DNA from: Prevotella denticola
GTDB lineage: Bacteria > Bacteroidota > Bacteroidia > Bacteroidales > Bacteroidaceae
NCBI RefSeq assembly: GCF_900454835.1
Contig: NZ_UGTM01000002.1
Span: forward strand, 1,054,001 to 1,118,000
Direction of reading: 5' to 3'
Length of the DNA stretch: 64,000 bases
The position numbers and the translations under genes are program-made. How positions within the stretch are numbered: the stretch's first letter is position 1; every line of letters starts with the position of its first letter. The notes beneath the pieces were generated by a model. The model saw only the letters and a program-made list of their open reading frames with translations, did not search any database and was not told the DNA's origin. Of this stretch, positions 37,647 to 46,260 are shown piece after piece.

Positions 37647-38201
37647 ATGAAGTATATCAAGACGGATATTGAGGGAGTATGGGTGATTGAACCCAAGGTG
37701 TTCAATGACGCAAGAGGGTATTTCTTTGAATCATTCAAGCAGAGAGAGTTTGACGAACACATCGGGCACCATGTTGAGTTCATCCAGGACAACGAGTCAA
37801 AGTCGGGCTACGGGGTTCTTCGTGGACTGCACTACCAGCAGGGCGAATTCTCGCAGGCCAAGCTGGTGCGTGTAATCAAAGGCAAGGTAGTCGACGTGGC
37901 AGTGGATATCCGCAAAAGCTCACCGACCTTCGGCAAGTACGTCATGGTAGAACTGTCCGAGGACAACAAACGGCAGTTCTTCATCCCCCGCGGTTTCGCC
38001 CATGGCTTCCTGGTCCTCTCCGATGAGGCGATATTCACCTACAAGGTCGACAACGCCTATGCTCCTCAGTCCGAGGCAAGCATCCGCTGGGACGATGAGA
38101 CGATAGGCATCAACTGGCCTGTGGATGCAAAGGATGTCGTGCTTTCGGACAAAGATCTCAACAAAGGGCTGGCATTGAAGGATGCCCGGCTGTTTGAATA
38201 G
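37647..38201 (+). CDS. rfbC: dTDP-4-dehydrorhamnose 3,5-epimerase
   Basis: The 184-residue enzyme epimerises dTDP-4-keto-6-deoxyglucose at C3 and C5 on the way to dTDP-rhamnose for surface polysaccharide. It is a cupin. Signatures: GVWVIEPKVFNDARGYFFESF (about 9-29), LRGLHYQQGEFSQAKLVRVIKGKVVDVAVDIRKSSPTFGK with the catalytic His in GLHYQ, FFIPRGFAHGFLVLS, and EASIRWDDETIGINWP. Length is normal. The other rfb genes are not adjacent. Confidence 0.95.
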   Translation: MKYIKTDIEGVWVIEPKVFNDARGYFFESFKQREFDEHIGHHVEFIQDNESKSGYGVLRGLHYQQGEFSQAKLVRVIKGKVVDVAVDIRKSSPTFGKYVMVELSEDNKRQFFIPRGFAHGFLVLSDEAIFTYKVDNAYAPQSEASIRWDDETIGINWPVDAKDVVLSDKDLNKGLALKDARLFE

Positions 38202-38224
38202 GACATACAGACACTGACGGCTTT

Positions 38225-38253
38225 CGTCCGTCGGGAATATTCCCGGACGGACG
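38225..38253. terminator. Perfectly nested inverted repeat after rfbC
   Basis: CGTCCGTC (38225-38232) pairs with GACGGACG (38246-38253) around the palindrome GGGAATATTCCC, with one extra G. No T-tract follows, so it may be a terminator-like or RNA-stabilising hairpin in the 85-bp gap before the lipoprotein gene. Confidence 0.6.
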
Positions 38254-38286
38254 ATGGTGCGTCATCAAATGTCATTCATACGTATT

Positions 38287-39075
38287 ATGAAGAAGAAGAC
38301 AATCATCAGTATATGCGTACTGCTACTGTTGGCCTCCTGCCGCAACCGCAGCACCGGCTACCAGCAGTCGCACGAAGACAAACAAGCCAAAGAGATGCTG
38401 CAGGGCTTATGGACCAACGGAGAGAACAGCGACCCTGCCATGCTGGTGAGAGGAGACAGCATCTTCTATCCCGACTCGGCCAGTATGCCCGTCCGTTTCT
38501 GGGTTTACCAGGATACGCTCTATCTGCAGGGAAAGAACCTGCACGGCTATAAAATCGAAAAACAGGCGCCTCATCTGCTGAAGTTCACCAACCAGAACGG
38601 CGACGAGGTAAGACTTGTGAAGAGCGGTGACAAGACGCTCCGCTCCGCCTTCAGCTATCATGTCTATGCGATGAACACCTTCCGTGAGCAGTCGCAAGAC
38701 ACGATCATCCGCACGGACTTAGGCTATTTCGAGAGCAAGGTTCATGTAGAAACAACCTCCGACAAAGTAATCAAATCCACCTATAACGACAACGGGGTCG
38801 AAGTGGACAATATGTATCTCGACAACGTCGCCTCCTTGCGACTGCTCAATCACGGTACTCCTGTCTTTGCCCATGACTTCCGGAAACAAGAGTTCCAGTC
38901 GCTCATTCCGAAAGACTTCCTTTTCCGGAGCATCCTCCGCAGGATGTATTTCACGCATGCGGATGCGAAAGCTCTTTACTATTACGTCGTCATCGGAATT
39001 CCTGATGCCGATACAACCTACGTGATCGAACTGCGTGTGACACCAGACGGCAGAATGAGCAAGAAGCTGCGATAA
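38287..39075 (+). CDS. Lipoprotein, DUF4738-like
   Basis: The ATG at 38287 gives 262 residues starting MKKKTIISICVLLLLASC, a lipoprotein signal with the acylated Cys at residue 18. The mature protein has a beta-rich N-terminal part (GLWTNGENSDPAMLVRGDSIFYPDS) and a C-terminal part ending YYVVIGIPDADTTYVIELRVTPDG. It resembles the DUF4738 lipoproteins of Prevotella as I recall them; the function is unknown. It is the last clear core gene before the mobile region. Confidence 0.75.
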   Translation: MKKKTIISICVLLLLASCRNRSTGYQQSHEDKQAKEMLQGLWTNGENSDPAMLVRGDSIFYPDSASMPVRFWVYQDTLYLQGKNLHGYKIEKQAPHLLKFTNQNGDEVRLVKSGDKTLRSAFSYHVYAMNTFREQSQDTIIRTDLGYFESKVHVETTSDKVIKSTYNDNGVEVDNMYLDNVASLRLLNHGTPVFAHDFRKQEFQSLIPKDFLFRSILRRMYFTHADAKALYYYVVIGIPDADTTYVIELRVTPDGRMSKKLR

Positions 39076-39219
39076 GAGGCAGGACACACGTCCTGTACGG
39101 TCCTCCAGCATCAAACACAGCCACGTATCTGCCGGCCTGCACATACACACAGGTGTCCGTCTTTTCAATCAGGAAATCGTCATCCTCAAACTTGTAGTAG
39201 ACTCCATTCCAGTGTAATG

Positions 39220-39453
39220 GGAATGGAGTCCAATGTGGCATTGACAGACAAGGCTTCTGCCGTCCGACCTCTAAGTCTGCTGGAAGTGTTGTTCCACAGT
39301 GACTTGTCCACAAAATTTTCATAGAGTCGAAATCAGCCATCTCCTGGTAAAAGAATACACGGAGCATTACAGGCGACTTACCTTCTTTGTTCTCCTTCTT
39401 TGTTCTCATAGTTTGAGCGTTAGGTAGAAAGACACCTTGAAAGTTGTTCTCAT
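39220..39453 (-). pseudogene. Decayed tyrosine integrase, N-terminal remnant
   Basis: On minus from an ATG at 39453 the three frames in turn give integrase-like segments: MRTTFKVSFYL in the first, ENKEGKSPVMLRVF in the second and GRTAEALSVNATLDS in the third, with stops and frame changes between them. These resemble the arm-binding N-terminus of Bacteroidetes tyrosine recombinases. No catalytic domain follows. A -7-like TAACTTTG lies upstream on minus (around 39490). It is probably a relic of an earlier insertion at the same locus. Below 39220 an open stretch (KFEDDDFLIEKTDTCVYVQAG) is unassigned. Confidence 0.6.
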
Positions 39454-39764
39454 AATGCATCATTCTTTTGTGTAGCACTCGGCTGCAAAGTTAATATATA
39501 AAACTCTGAGATAGAAAGAATTAATGCCGTCAATATGGTATTCAAAATCCCGTCACTGCTACATTTTTTGCTACTGCAATTTTTGTGTAGCAGTAAGTGT
39601 AGCAGAAATTGACCGAAAGATGACTGTCAAAATATAGGGTTATGCCGTCAGGCTATGGAGGTATATACAAAGAAAAATCGTTGTAAAACCTTGATTTTAC
39701 AACGATTAGCTAATTTTTGAAGGCTAAATTGACAACCCTTGTGAAGTCCTTTTGAAGCCTATTA
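39454..39764. other. Gene-free left flank of element 1, with a 13-bp inverted repeat
   Basis: This AT-rich stretch holds repeated GTAGCAG words (around 39560-39610) and a perfect inverted repeat, AATCGTTGTAAAA (39676-39688) with TTTTACAACGATT (39695-39707). Similar GTAGCAG...TGACCG...ATGACT words occur at 57670-57710 outside the other end, so both flanks carry related integrase-upstream DNA. Confidence 0.5.
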
Positions 39765-39774
39765 GCGGAGAGAG
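39765..39774. other. Candidate left attachment core (attL)
   Basis: GCGGAGAGAG is repeated directly at 57593-57602 and in both places is followed by a TGAACC word and preceded by a hairpin. It is similar to the reverse complement of a tRNA-Ser 3' end (CTCTCTCCGC). It lies 163 nt before the integrase start. Boundaries are inferred, not proven. Confidence 0.4.
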
Positions 39775-39936
39775 AGGCTCTTTCTCTTGAACCTTCAAAT
39801 AGTATCATATACGTTCAATCTATTGTATAATAGAGGTTTATACAGAATGTTAATAAAATAAGATTTCATGGAAAATCTTTGGTAATATCAAAATTTGGGT
39901 GTAATTTTGGGTGCAGAAATCTATACACCCAAAAGC

Positions 39937-41229
39937 ATGAACATCAAACGAAACATTATCTTCACGTTGGAAAGTAGGAAGAAGGACGGTGTTCTCATTG
40001 TTGAGAATGTGCCTATCCGTATGCGTGTCAATTTCGCTTCCAAGCGGATTGAGTTCACGACAGGCTATCGCATCGATGCTGCCAAGTGGGATGCAGATAA
40101 GCAACGTGTAAAGAATGGTTGTAGCAACAAACTGAAACAATCGGCTTCTGAAATCAATGCTTCACTCTTGGGCTACTATACAGAAATACAGGACATCTTC
40201 AAGAAGTTTGAAGTGGAAGAAATAATGCCCACACAGGAACAAATAAAAGAGGCTTTCAATGCTTTGCACAAACCTGTGAGCGAAGAATCTAAGCCAAAGA
40301 AAGAAGCATTGCCTTGTGATTTCTTTCAGGTGTTTGATGATTTTGTCGAGGATTGTGGACGTCAGAACAATTGGACGGACTCCACGTTTGAGAAATTTGC
40401 AGCCGTGAAAAATCATTTGACCAACTTTCGTGAAGGACTTACCTTTGAGTTCTTTGATGAGCGAGGCTTGAATGACTATGTGGGTTATCTGCGTGATGTA
40501 AAGGAGATGCGCAACACAACCATTGGCAAGCAATTGAGTTTCTTGAAATGGTTTTTGCGCTGGGCTTTCAAGAAAGGTGTGCATCAAAACAACGCCTACG
40601 ATAGTTATAAGCCTAAACTCAAGAGTACCCAAAAGAAAATCATCTTTCTCACTTGGGACGAACTCAACCGTCTCCGAGAGTTCAAAATTCCTTCCAACAA
40701 GCAGGCTCTCGAACGTGTGCGTGATGTATTCCTCTTCCAATGCTTCACAGGCTTGCGCTATTCGGATGTGTTCAATCTCTGCAGAAGTGATATTAAAGGC
40801 GACCATATTGAAGTTACAACGGTCAAGACTTCCGATAGTTTGATTATAGAACTGAACAATCACAGCAAAGCAATTCTTGACAAGTACAAGGATGTGGCGT
40901 TTGAAGATGACAAGGTGCTGCCTGTTATTACCAATCAGAAAATGAATGACTATCTTAAGGAATTGGCGGAAATGGCTGGCATTGACGAGCCTGTACGACA
41001 AACATATTACAAAGGTAATGAGCGAATAGATGATGTTACGCCTAAATATGCCTTGCTCGGCACGCACGCAGGTCGCCGCACTTTTATCTGCAATGCGCTT
41101 GCATTGGGTATTCCTCCCCAAGTTGTGATGAAGTGGACAGGACACAGTGATTACAAGGCGATGAAGCCCTACATTGATATTGCGGACGACATCAAGGCAA
41201 ACGCCATGAGTAAGTTCAACCAATTATAA
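39937..41229 (+). CDS. Tyrosine recombinase (integrase) of element 1
   Basis: From the ATG at 39937 the product has 430 residues. The N-terminal arm-binding region (about 1-110) precedes a SAM-like core-binding domain (about 115-215) and the catalytic domain. The catalytic Arg is in CFTGLRYSD, HxxR in THAGRRTF, the next His in WTGHSDY and the nucleophile Tyr in KPYIDIADD. It should catalyse integration and excision of the element. An upstream in-frame start at 39895 is less likely because it lies within inverted-repeat DNA. It is followed 8 nt later by the AAA ATPase gene. Confidence 0.93.
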   Translation: MNIKRNIIFTLESRKKDGVLIVENVPIRMRVNFASKRIEFTTGYRIDAAKWDADKQRVKNGCSNKLKQSASEINASLLGYYTEIQDIFKKFEVEEIMPTQEQIKEAFNALHKPVSEESKPKKEALPCDFFQVFDDFVEDCGRQNNWTDSTFEKFAAVKNHLTNFREGLTFEFFDERGLNDYVGYLRDVKEMRNTTIGKQLSFLKWFLRWAFKKGVHQNNAYDSYKPKLKSTQKKIIFLTWDELNRLREFKIPSNKQALERVRDVFLFQCFTGLRYSDVFNLCRSDIKGDHIEVTTVKTSDSLIIELNNHSKAILDKYKDVAFEDDKVLPVITNQKMNDYLKELAEMAGIDEPVRQTYYKGNERIDDVTPKYALLGTHAGRRTFICNALALGIPPQVVMKWTGHSDYKAMKPYIDIADDIKANAMSKFNQL

Positions 41230-41236
41230 ATCAGAT

Positions 41237-42772
41237 ATGAAAATAAGCAAACTGAAACTCAAAAACTTCCGTAGCTATAGAAGCGTAGAAATCTCTTTCG
41301 AGAATCTTACAGCATTTATAGGGCGTAATGATATTGGAAAATCTACGATTTTAGAAGCCCTAGACATTTTCTTCAATGAAGGAAAAGGTGTTGTTAAATT
41401 AGAGGCTAACGATCTCAATACTGAAGCGAAAGGACCAGATGAACAGTATATTGAGATTACCGTATGTTTTAACGACCTACCAACTGAGATAACAATAGAC
41501 AGTACATATCTAACGACTCTTGAAGATGAATTTTTGCTCAATGAGGATAAAGAACTTGAGGTTATCAAACGATACCCTTTAAAAGGGTTAAAAGAACAGG
41601 TGTATCTATCTGCATATCATCCATCCGATCAGAATTGTTCGGATTTGTATACAAAGAAATCTTCTGATCTAAAGAAAATAATAAAGGATGTAGGCATCCC
41701 TTGTGAGAATAATTCTATCAATGCAATAATGCGTTCTGCTATTTGGAAACACTACGATGTCAACCAGCATTGTGAACTCAAAAAGCTTGACTTAGCAAAA
41801 GAAGATGGAAAGAATATATGGGAGAAGATCAAAGAGTTTCTACCTCAGTACTCTCTATTCCAATCTGATCGTAAGAATAGTGATAACGATAGCGAAGTTC
41901 AGGATCCACTAAAAGAGGCCACGAAAGAGATTATTAGTAGTAACAATTTAGAAGCTCAATTCAATGAAATTGCTACAGAAGTCACAAAGAAACTTCGGAA
42001 AGTAGCTAATAGCACGCTCAGTAAACTGAAGGAAATGAATCCTGATATTGCCGAAGGTCTAAAGGTAAAAATTCCTGAGGTAAAGGAATTAAAGTGGGCA
42101 GAACTCTTCAAGTCTGTATCAATAGAGGGAAATGATGGAATTGCGATGAATAAAAGAGGAAGTGGTGTACGAAGACTGATACTACTCAATTTCTTTCGAG
42201 CAAAAGCAGAAGAGAAGGCTTCTAGGGATAATCGCACACTAATTTACGCCATTGAAGAGCCTGAAACATCACAACATAATGAGCATCAAAAAATCCTCAT
42301 TGATGCTCTAAAGGAGTTGGGAAACAAAGGGCATCAGATACTGCTAACTACTCATAGTGGTCATATAGTTAAACAGCTTGATTTTAACCAGCTCCGCCTT
42401 GCACGGCTTAATAATAACAAACAAAAGGAGGTTGTCGAAGTAGATGTACAAGCATTACCTTATCCATCTCTCAACGAAATAAACTATATTGCTTTTGGTG
42501 ATACTAATGCAGAATACCACGATGAACTCTATGGTCATCTTGAATTACAAGGACAATTAGCATCTTTTGAGCAAGGAAAGTCAAAGCGTACATACATTAA
42601 GTGTTGGCATGGGAAGAGTACTACTGAAAATATAAGTCTAGCTAAGTACATTCGTCACCAAATTCATCATCCAGAGAATACACAAAATAGGCTCTATACA
42701 TCAGAAGAACTCCAACAGTCGATAGAGGAAATGAGGGCATTTTTAATATCCGTAAATAGTTCTAATAAATGA
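41237..42772 (+). CDS. OLD/RecF-like AAA ATPase with HEPN-like C-terminal motif
   Basis: The 511-residue protein has an ABC-type ATPase: Walker A in AFIGRNDIGKSTILEAL (about 27-43), signature-like GSGVRRLILLNFF (about 306), Walker B/Glu in LIYAIEEPETSQHNE (about 335) and the His switch in LLTTHSGHIVKQL. There is no TOPRIM nuclease domain as in OLD or GajA. The last 80 residues contain YIRHQIHHPEN, matching the R-x4-H motif of HEPN ribonucleases. A phage-defence effector is inferred. Its stop overlaps the next start (ATGA). Confidence 0.75.
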   Translation: MKISKLKLKNFRSYRSVEISFENLTAFIGRNDIGKSTILEALDIFFNEGKGVVKLEANDLNTEAKGPDEQYIEITVCFNDLPTEITIDSTYLTTLEDEFLLNEDKELEVIKRYPLKGLKEQVYLSAYHPSDQNCSDLYTKKSSDLKKIIKDVGIPCENNSINAIMRSAIWKHYDVNQHCELKKLDLAKEDGKNIWEKIKEFLPQYSLFQSDRKNSDNDSEVQDPLKEATKEIISSNNLEAQFNEIATEVTKKLRKVANSTLSKLKEMNPDIAEGLKVKIPEVKELKWAELFKSVSIEGNDGIAMNKRGSGVRRLILLNFFRAKAEEKASRDNRTLIYAIEEPETSQHNEHQKILIDALKELGNKGHQILLTTHSGHIVKQLDFNQLRLARLNNNKQKEVVEVDVQALPYPSLNEINYIAFGDTNAEYHDELYGHLELQGQLASFEQGKSKRTYIKCWHGKSTTENISLAKYIRHQIHHPENTQNRLYTSEELQQSIEEMRAFLISVNSSNK

Positions 42773-44052
42773 AACAAGAAATACAAGCCATAGACCCAAA
42801 GGATTTTTTCTCTATCGTACGTGCTATTGGGTCTGACCTCGAGCATACGCAAGTACGTATGATAGCCTCTGCAAATGCAGATATGCTTTTCCACTATTGG
42901 AAAGTAGGGCATTTTATTCTCTACCTCCAAAAAAAAGAAGGTTGGGGAAGTAAAGTCATAGATAAACTTTCCAAGGCGATACGTTCTAAATATCCAGATA
43001 AGAAAGGGTATTCTCGCAGAAATATCTTCTATATGTGCCAGTTTGCCAGTGCTTATCCGTTGGAAGTGCTGAAAGAGATGGACAGGATAGATAGCTTACT
43101 CACAACTCCTACAGTAGAAAATGTTTTGAGCTTGACTAATGAACTCAATGAAATAGTGCAACAACCTGTTGCACTAATTCAATCCACAGATAATCAATCG
43201 AACACAATTACGCAACAGCCTGTTGCACAATTAGAAGAAGTTACTGAAACATTGTCAGCAATCTATCACTGCGACATCAGTCAGATAGAGGAAATCTTCA
43301 AGCATTCTGCCATAGTTCGCACCAACTGGGCGAGCTATGTAATTCTGCTTAATAGTAAGCTTCCATTAGGCGAGTGCTATTGGTACATTTCGCAAGCAGT
43401 TGCTAATGGATGGAGTCGCAATGTTCTGCAGGTGCAGATTGAGACCAATCTTTTCGCTCGACAGGTCACGGCAAAGAAAGTGAGTAACTTCTCGGCACGA
43501 TTGCCCAAACCGCAAAGCGACCTTGCCAACTATCTGATGAAAGACCCTTATATCTTTGATTTGATGGGACAGACAGATAAAATGGCAGAACGAGACCTTG
43601 AACAACAATTGGTATCTCATATCACCAAATATCTTTTGGAAATGGGCAGTGGCTTTGCATTTGTGGCACAGCAGAAGCATTTTGAAGTAGGCGACTCTGA
43701 TTTCTATGCCGACCTCATCCTCTATAACATCCAACTGCATGCCTATGTGGTTGTTGAACTTAAAGCCACACCTTTCAAACCAGAATACATGGGACAACTA
43801 AACTTCTACATCAATGTAGTAGACGATACGCTACGTGGAGAATACGACAACAAGACTATTGGATTGCTACTCTGCAATGGACGAGATAAGGTGGTGGCGC
43901 AATATGCTCTTTCTGGCTATGATCAGCCTATTGGTGTCAGTGATTATCAACTGACAAAGTCTATACCTGATGATTTGAAGTCGGCTCTGCCTACGGTGGA
44001 AGAAGTTGAGGAAGAGTTGTCGAAGATAGTAGAGCAAGATAGCGAAAGATGA
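42769..44052 (+). CDS. DUF1016 / YhcG-type PD-(D/E)XK nuclease
   Basis: The 427-residue protein has an N-terminal DUF1016 helical domain (about 20-100; ANADMLFHYWKVGHFILYLQ, GYSRRNIFYMCQFA) and a C-terminal PD-(D/E)XK nuclease (about 285-400) with SDFYADLILYN and YVVVELKATPF as catalytic Asp and Glu-x-Lys. YhcG-type proteins are common on mobile elements and in defence islands; the role is unproven. A Gln-rich linker (residues about 128-160) contains two related palindromes. The ATGA overlap with the ATPase gene implies a coupled pair. Confidence 0.88.
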   Translation: MKQEIQAIDPKDFFSIVRAIGSDLEHTQVRMIASANADMLFHYWKVGHFILYLQKKEGWGSKVIDKLSKAIRSKYPDKKGYSRRNIFYMCQFASAYPLEVLKEMDRIDSLLTTPTVENVLSLTNELNEIVQQPVALIQSTDNQSNTITQQPVAQLEEVTETLSAIYHCDISQIEEIFKHSAIVRTNWASYVILLNSKLPLGECYWYISQAVANGWSRNVLQVQIETNLFARQVTAKKVSNFSARLPKPQSDLANYLMKDPYIFDLMGQTDKMAERDLEQQLVSHITKYLLEMGSGFAFVAQQKHFEVGDSDFYADLILYNIQLHAYVVVELKATPFKPEYMGQLNFYINVVDDTLRGEYDNKTIGLLLCNGRDKVVAQYALSGYDQPIGVSDYQLTKSIPDDLKSALPTVEEVEEELSKIVEQDSER

Positions 44053-44164
44053 AATATCTATATTCGTCAGCAATTAATCAAAAAGAGGATTAAAGGTTTA
44101 ATTTTTTACTCAGTAGTAAACTATTAGTTTACCTACAAGCATAAAAACCAACTACTAAACGAAG

Positions 44165-44203
44165 ACACTCCAAGAAACTATACTAAACAATTTCTTGGAG
44201 TGT
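44165..44203. terminator. Bidirectional terminator between DUF1016 and mobilization genes
   Basis: ACACTCCAAGAAA (44165-44177) pairs perfectly with TTTCTTGGAGTGT (44191-44203). It sits between the convergent DUF1016 gene (plus) and the minus-strand gene ending at 44207. Confidence 0.9.
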
Positions 44204-44206
44204 TTG

Positions 44207-44866
44207 CTATTTTCTCAACTGCCTCTTAAGTTTTCTTTGTTCCTGTTTGATACGTTCTTGTTGCAACAACAACTCTGCTTGCCGTTGCAGGGCTTGTTCA
44301 TAATCAATAACCTTCTGCTGCATTTGCTGGATGGCTTTGGGATTACGATGCGTGATAAAAATGCTGTCAAGGTAGTCAAAATCTTTTTTGGTAGCTTTGC
44401 CTTGCATTCGCAGATAGCGATAACGGAGGTCGTAATCGGAGGCGGTTTGCAGTTGGTTTGCTCCCATACTGAAGAACCAGCAACTTATCATGACCAGTCC
44501 ACAGACTAACAGGAGTAACATGCGCTCGGCTAAATGCACACTTGCAAAGAGCGAGTAGTTCTTATATTCTACGGGCTTTTGCTGCTCACGGATGAGCTGC
44601 TGTAAGGCTTCAAACTTCGGGTCGAGTTTCTTGCTCGACTGCGATAATGCCTCCAAAACAAAAAGCTGGTGCTCTTTGATTTTAGTTTGCGTCTCTTTGG
44701 AGAGATGGATTTGCACGGTCTCTTGCGTTGTGGTGCGCTCTGCTATTGGATTGGCAGGCTGCTCTGCAAGCGTGGTGCGCAGTTCTGTTTGCGCCTTAAT
44801 GATGGCTTTGCATTCTTGTTTGAGTTCTTCGAGAATATCGAGAACAGGTGCTATTTCGTTATTCAT
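44207..44866 (-). CDS. Membrane-anchored coiled-coil protein of the mobilization module
   Basis: The 219-residue protein has an N-terminal helical part (LDILEELKQECKAIIKAQTELRTTL), one membrane helix (MLLLLVCGLVMISCWFFSM, about 111-130) and a C-terminal Gln/Lys-rich coiled coil (QRQAELLLQQERIKQEQRKLKR). Proteins of this kind often follow the relaxase gene in Bacteroides mobilizable elements and may link the relaxosome to the membrane; that role is inferred. It is the last gene of the mob operon. Confidence 0.65.
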   Translation of the reverse strand: MNNEIAPVLDILEELKQECKAIIKAQTELRTTLAEQPANPIAERTTTQETVQIHLSKETQTKIKEHQLFVLEALSQSSKKLDPKFEALQQLIREQQKPVEYKNYSLFASVHLAERMLLLLVCGLVMISCWFFSMGANQLQTASDYDLRYRYLRMQGKATKKDFDYLDSIFITHRNPKAIQQMQQKVIDYEQALQRQAELLLQQERIKQEQRKLKRQLRK

Positions 44867-44887
44867 ACTGATATAAATTTGATGTGA

Positions 44888-45814
44888 TTAAATTCTACGT
44901 TTACGATTAGCTTTATTGCGGAGTTTCTTTTGAAATCGAAGTTCATCAACGTCTACGCCACTACTTGGTGTCAGCATTGTGAACACTTCGCTAATTGCTT
45001 CGGAAAAGTCTGAAATAAAACTATTTTCATCGACAGAATATACCATAGGCTCTTTTTGTAGATGACTTTGCTCTTGTCGTTGGGAATTTCGCTCTATCTC
45101 TGCATTAAGGCGAGAGAAAGAGCAGGAACGGTCTATCTTTGAGCCACTGAAACTGAAACCGTCTTTTATAAAGATGATGCCTTGCACTACGTCTGTATTG
45201 CCTTTTGTTTTGAAATGAGTGGTAATGCCTTGTTTGTCTAAACCTGCGACAAAGCCTTTCCAATTCTTCGATTGGGGCAACACAGCTTTGATGGCATCGA
45301 ATATTTCATATCGCAATTTATCCTCACCTCTCAATCGTAAGCGGTTTACCTCTTGCTTTCCTTCGCCAATAGTCAGACCATAACGCTCAGTCAGTTCCCG
45401 GCAAATCTTTGTGGAGCGGTATTTCTCATTGCGGTCGCTGATGGTCTTGCCATCATTGCCAATGCGATTGATGCAAATGTGCAAGTGCGGATGCTGGCGG
45501 TCGCTGTGCCTTACGATAAGGCTCTGCGTATTCCCGTAGCCCATTTTCTCTAAATACTCATTGGCAATCTTCACCATCACATCATCTGTCAGTCGCTCGG
45601 CATCGCTGGCAGAGAACGAGAGTATCGTATGGCAAACGGGCTTCTGTACGTTCGGGCGCATAGAGGCTTGCAGAGCGAACTCGTCGGCGCATAGGTTTTG
45701 GTCGATAAAACCAATGTTATTACTCGCTAAAACCTTAGCTTTTCCTTTCTCTTTGCTAAGCATATAACTGACAACTCCACTGAAGTTTGTTCCTTTAATA
45801 ATCTGGGCTATCAT
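44888..45814 (-). CDS. MobB-like relaxase
   Basis: The 308-residue protein is a relaxase/mobilization nuclease of the family seen in Bacteroides mobilizable elements. The metal-binding histidine motif is HSDRQHPHLHICINRIG (about 110-126), preceded by a conserved FALQASMRPNVQKPVCHTILSFS segment (about 47-69). A GTNFSGVVSYMLSKEK start is typical. It should nick oriT and pilot the strand during transfer with helper conjugation machinery. Its start overlaps the MobC-like gene by 4 nt. Confidence 0.92.
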   Translation of the reverse strand: MIAQIIKGTNFSGVVSYMLSKEKGKAKVLASNNIGFIDQNLCADEFALQASMRPNVQKPVCHTILSFSASDAERLTDDVMVKIANEYLEKMGYGNTQSLIVRHSDRQHPHLHICINRIGNDGKTISDRNEKYRSTKICRELTERYGLTIGEGKQEVNRLRLRGEDKLRYEIFDAIKAVLPQSKNWKGFVAGLDKQGITTHFKTKGNTDVVQGIIFIKDGFSFSGSKIDRSCSFSRLNAEIERNSQRQEQSHLQKEPMVYSVDENSFISDFSEAISEVFTMLTPSSGVDVDELRFQKKLRNKANRKRRI

Positions 45815-46158
45815 GGCTTCAATCGTTTCATAAGTTCATGAATAAGTTGTTTCAGCGCATTCAGTTCTTCGTTGAGTGCAGAGATGCCGAAAGCATTGAG
45901 CCGATGGGCAATTTGGTTAAGATTGTTAGCCATACCAGAAACTGTACGGATGAGTTGCATTTCTTCAGGCTTGATTCGGCTCTTTACTTCTGCATTTGTA
46001 ATGAGCTGCCGTAAAAACTCTGTTCGAGAAATTGAGGCTTCACGTGATTTTCCCAATAAGGTGTAGTACTCCATTGTATTAAGCCGAAGAAGCACTTGAT
46101 ATTTCCGTTTCTCTGATAATGTCTTGGTGGGTCGTCCACCTTTATTCTTCTGTTCCAT
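45811..46158 (-). CDS. MobC-like relaxosome accessory protein
   Basis: The 115-residue basic protein contains a ribbon-helix-helix-like start (GGRPTKTLSEKRKYQVLLRLNTMEYYTLL) and the MobC signature GMANNLNQIAHRLNAFG (about 75-91). Such proteins bind oriT and help the relaxase. It lies just downstream of the hairpin candidate oriT (46195-46250) and is translationally coupled to the relaxase gene. Confidence 0.88.
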   Translation of the reverse strand: MEQKNKGGRPTKTLSEKRKYQVLLRLNTMEYYTLLGKSREASISRTEFLRQLITNAEVKSRIKPEEMQLIRTVSGMANNLNQIAHRLNAFGISALNEELNALKQLIHELMKRLKP

Positions 46159-46194
46159 TTTTTATTTTTTTGATGAGACCAACGGGATTTTCAC

Positions 46195-46250
46195 CTCCCT
46201 ATGATGGGAGTAAGTAGGTTTTGAGATACTCGAAACACAAACTTGCTCCC
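46195..46250. other. Candidate oriT (alternative hairpins)
   Basis: GGGAGTAAGT (46206-46215) and ACTTGCTCCC (46241-46250) form a 10-bp arm pair with one mismatch, with inner GTTT/AAAC pairing. CTCCC (46195-46199) can pair with the same GGGAG. The site lies between the primase stop and the MobC-like start, where oriT often sits in such elements. It could instead be a terminator for the primase transcript. Confidence 0.45.
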
Positions 46251-46260
46251 CTAATAAACA

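Noticed and set aside
38990..39219. An intact gene on minus overlapping the end of the lipoprotein gene
   Set aside because: The frame begins in the decayed integrase and overlaps the well-supported DUF4738-like gene.
41237..44052. Gabija or classical OLD system
   Set aside because: The ATPase has no visible TOPRIM domain and the partner is a DUF1016 nuclease, not a UvrD-like helicase.
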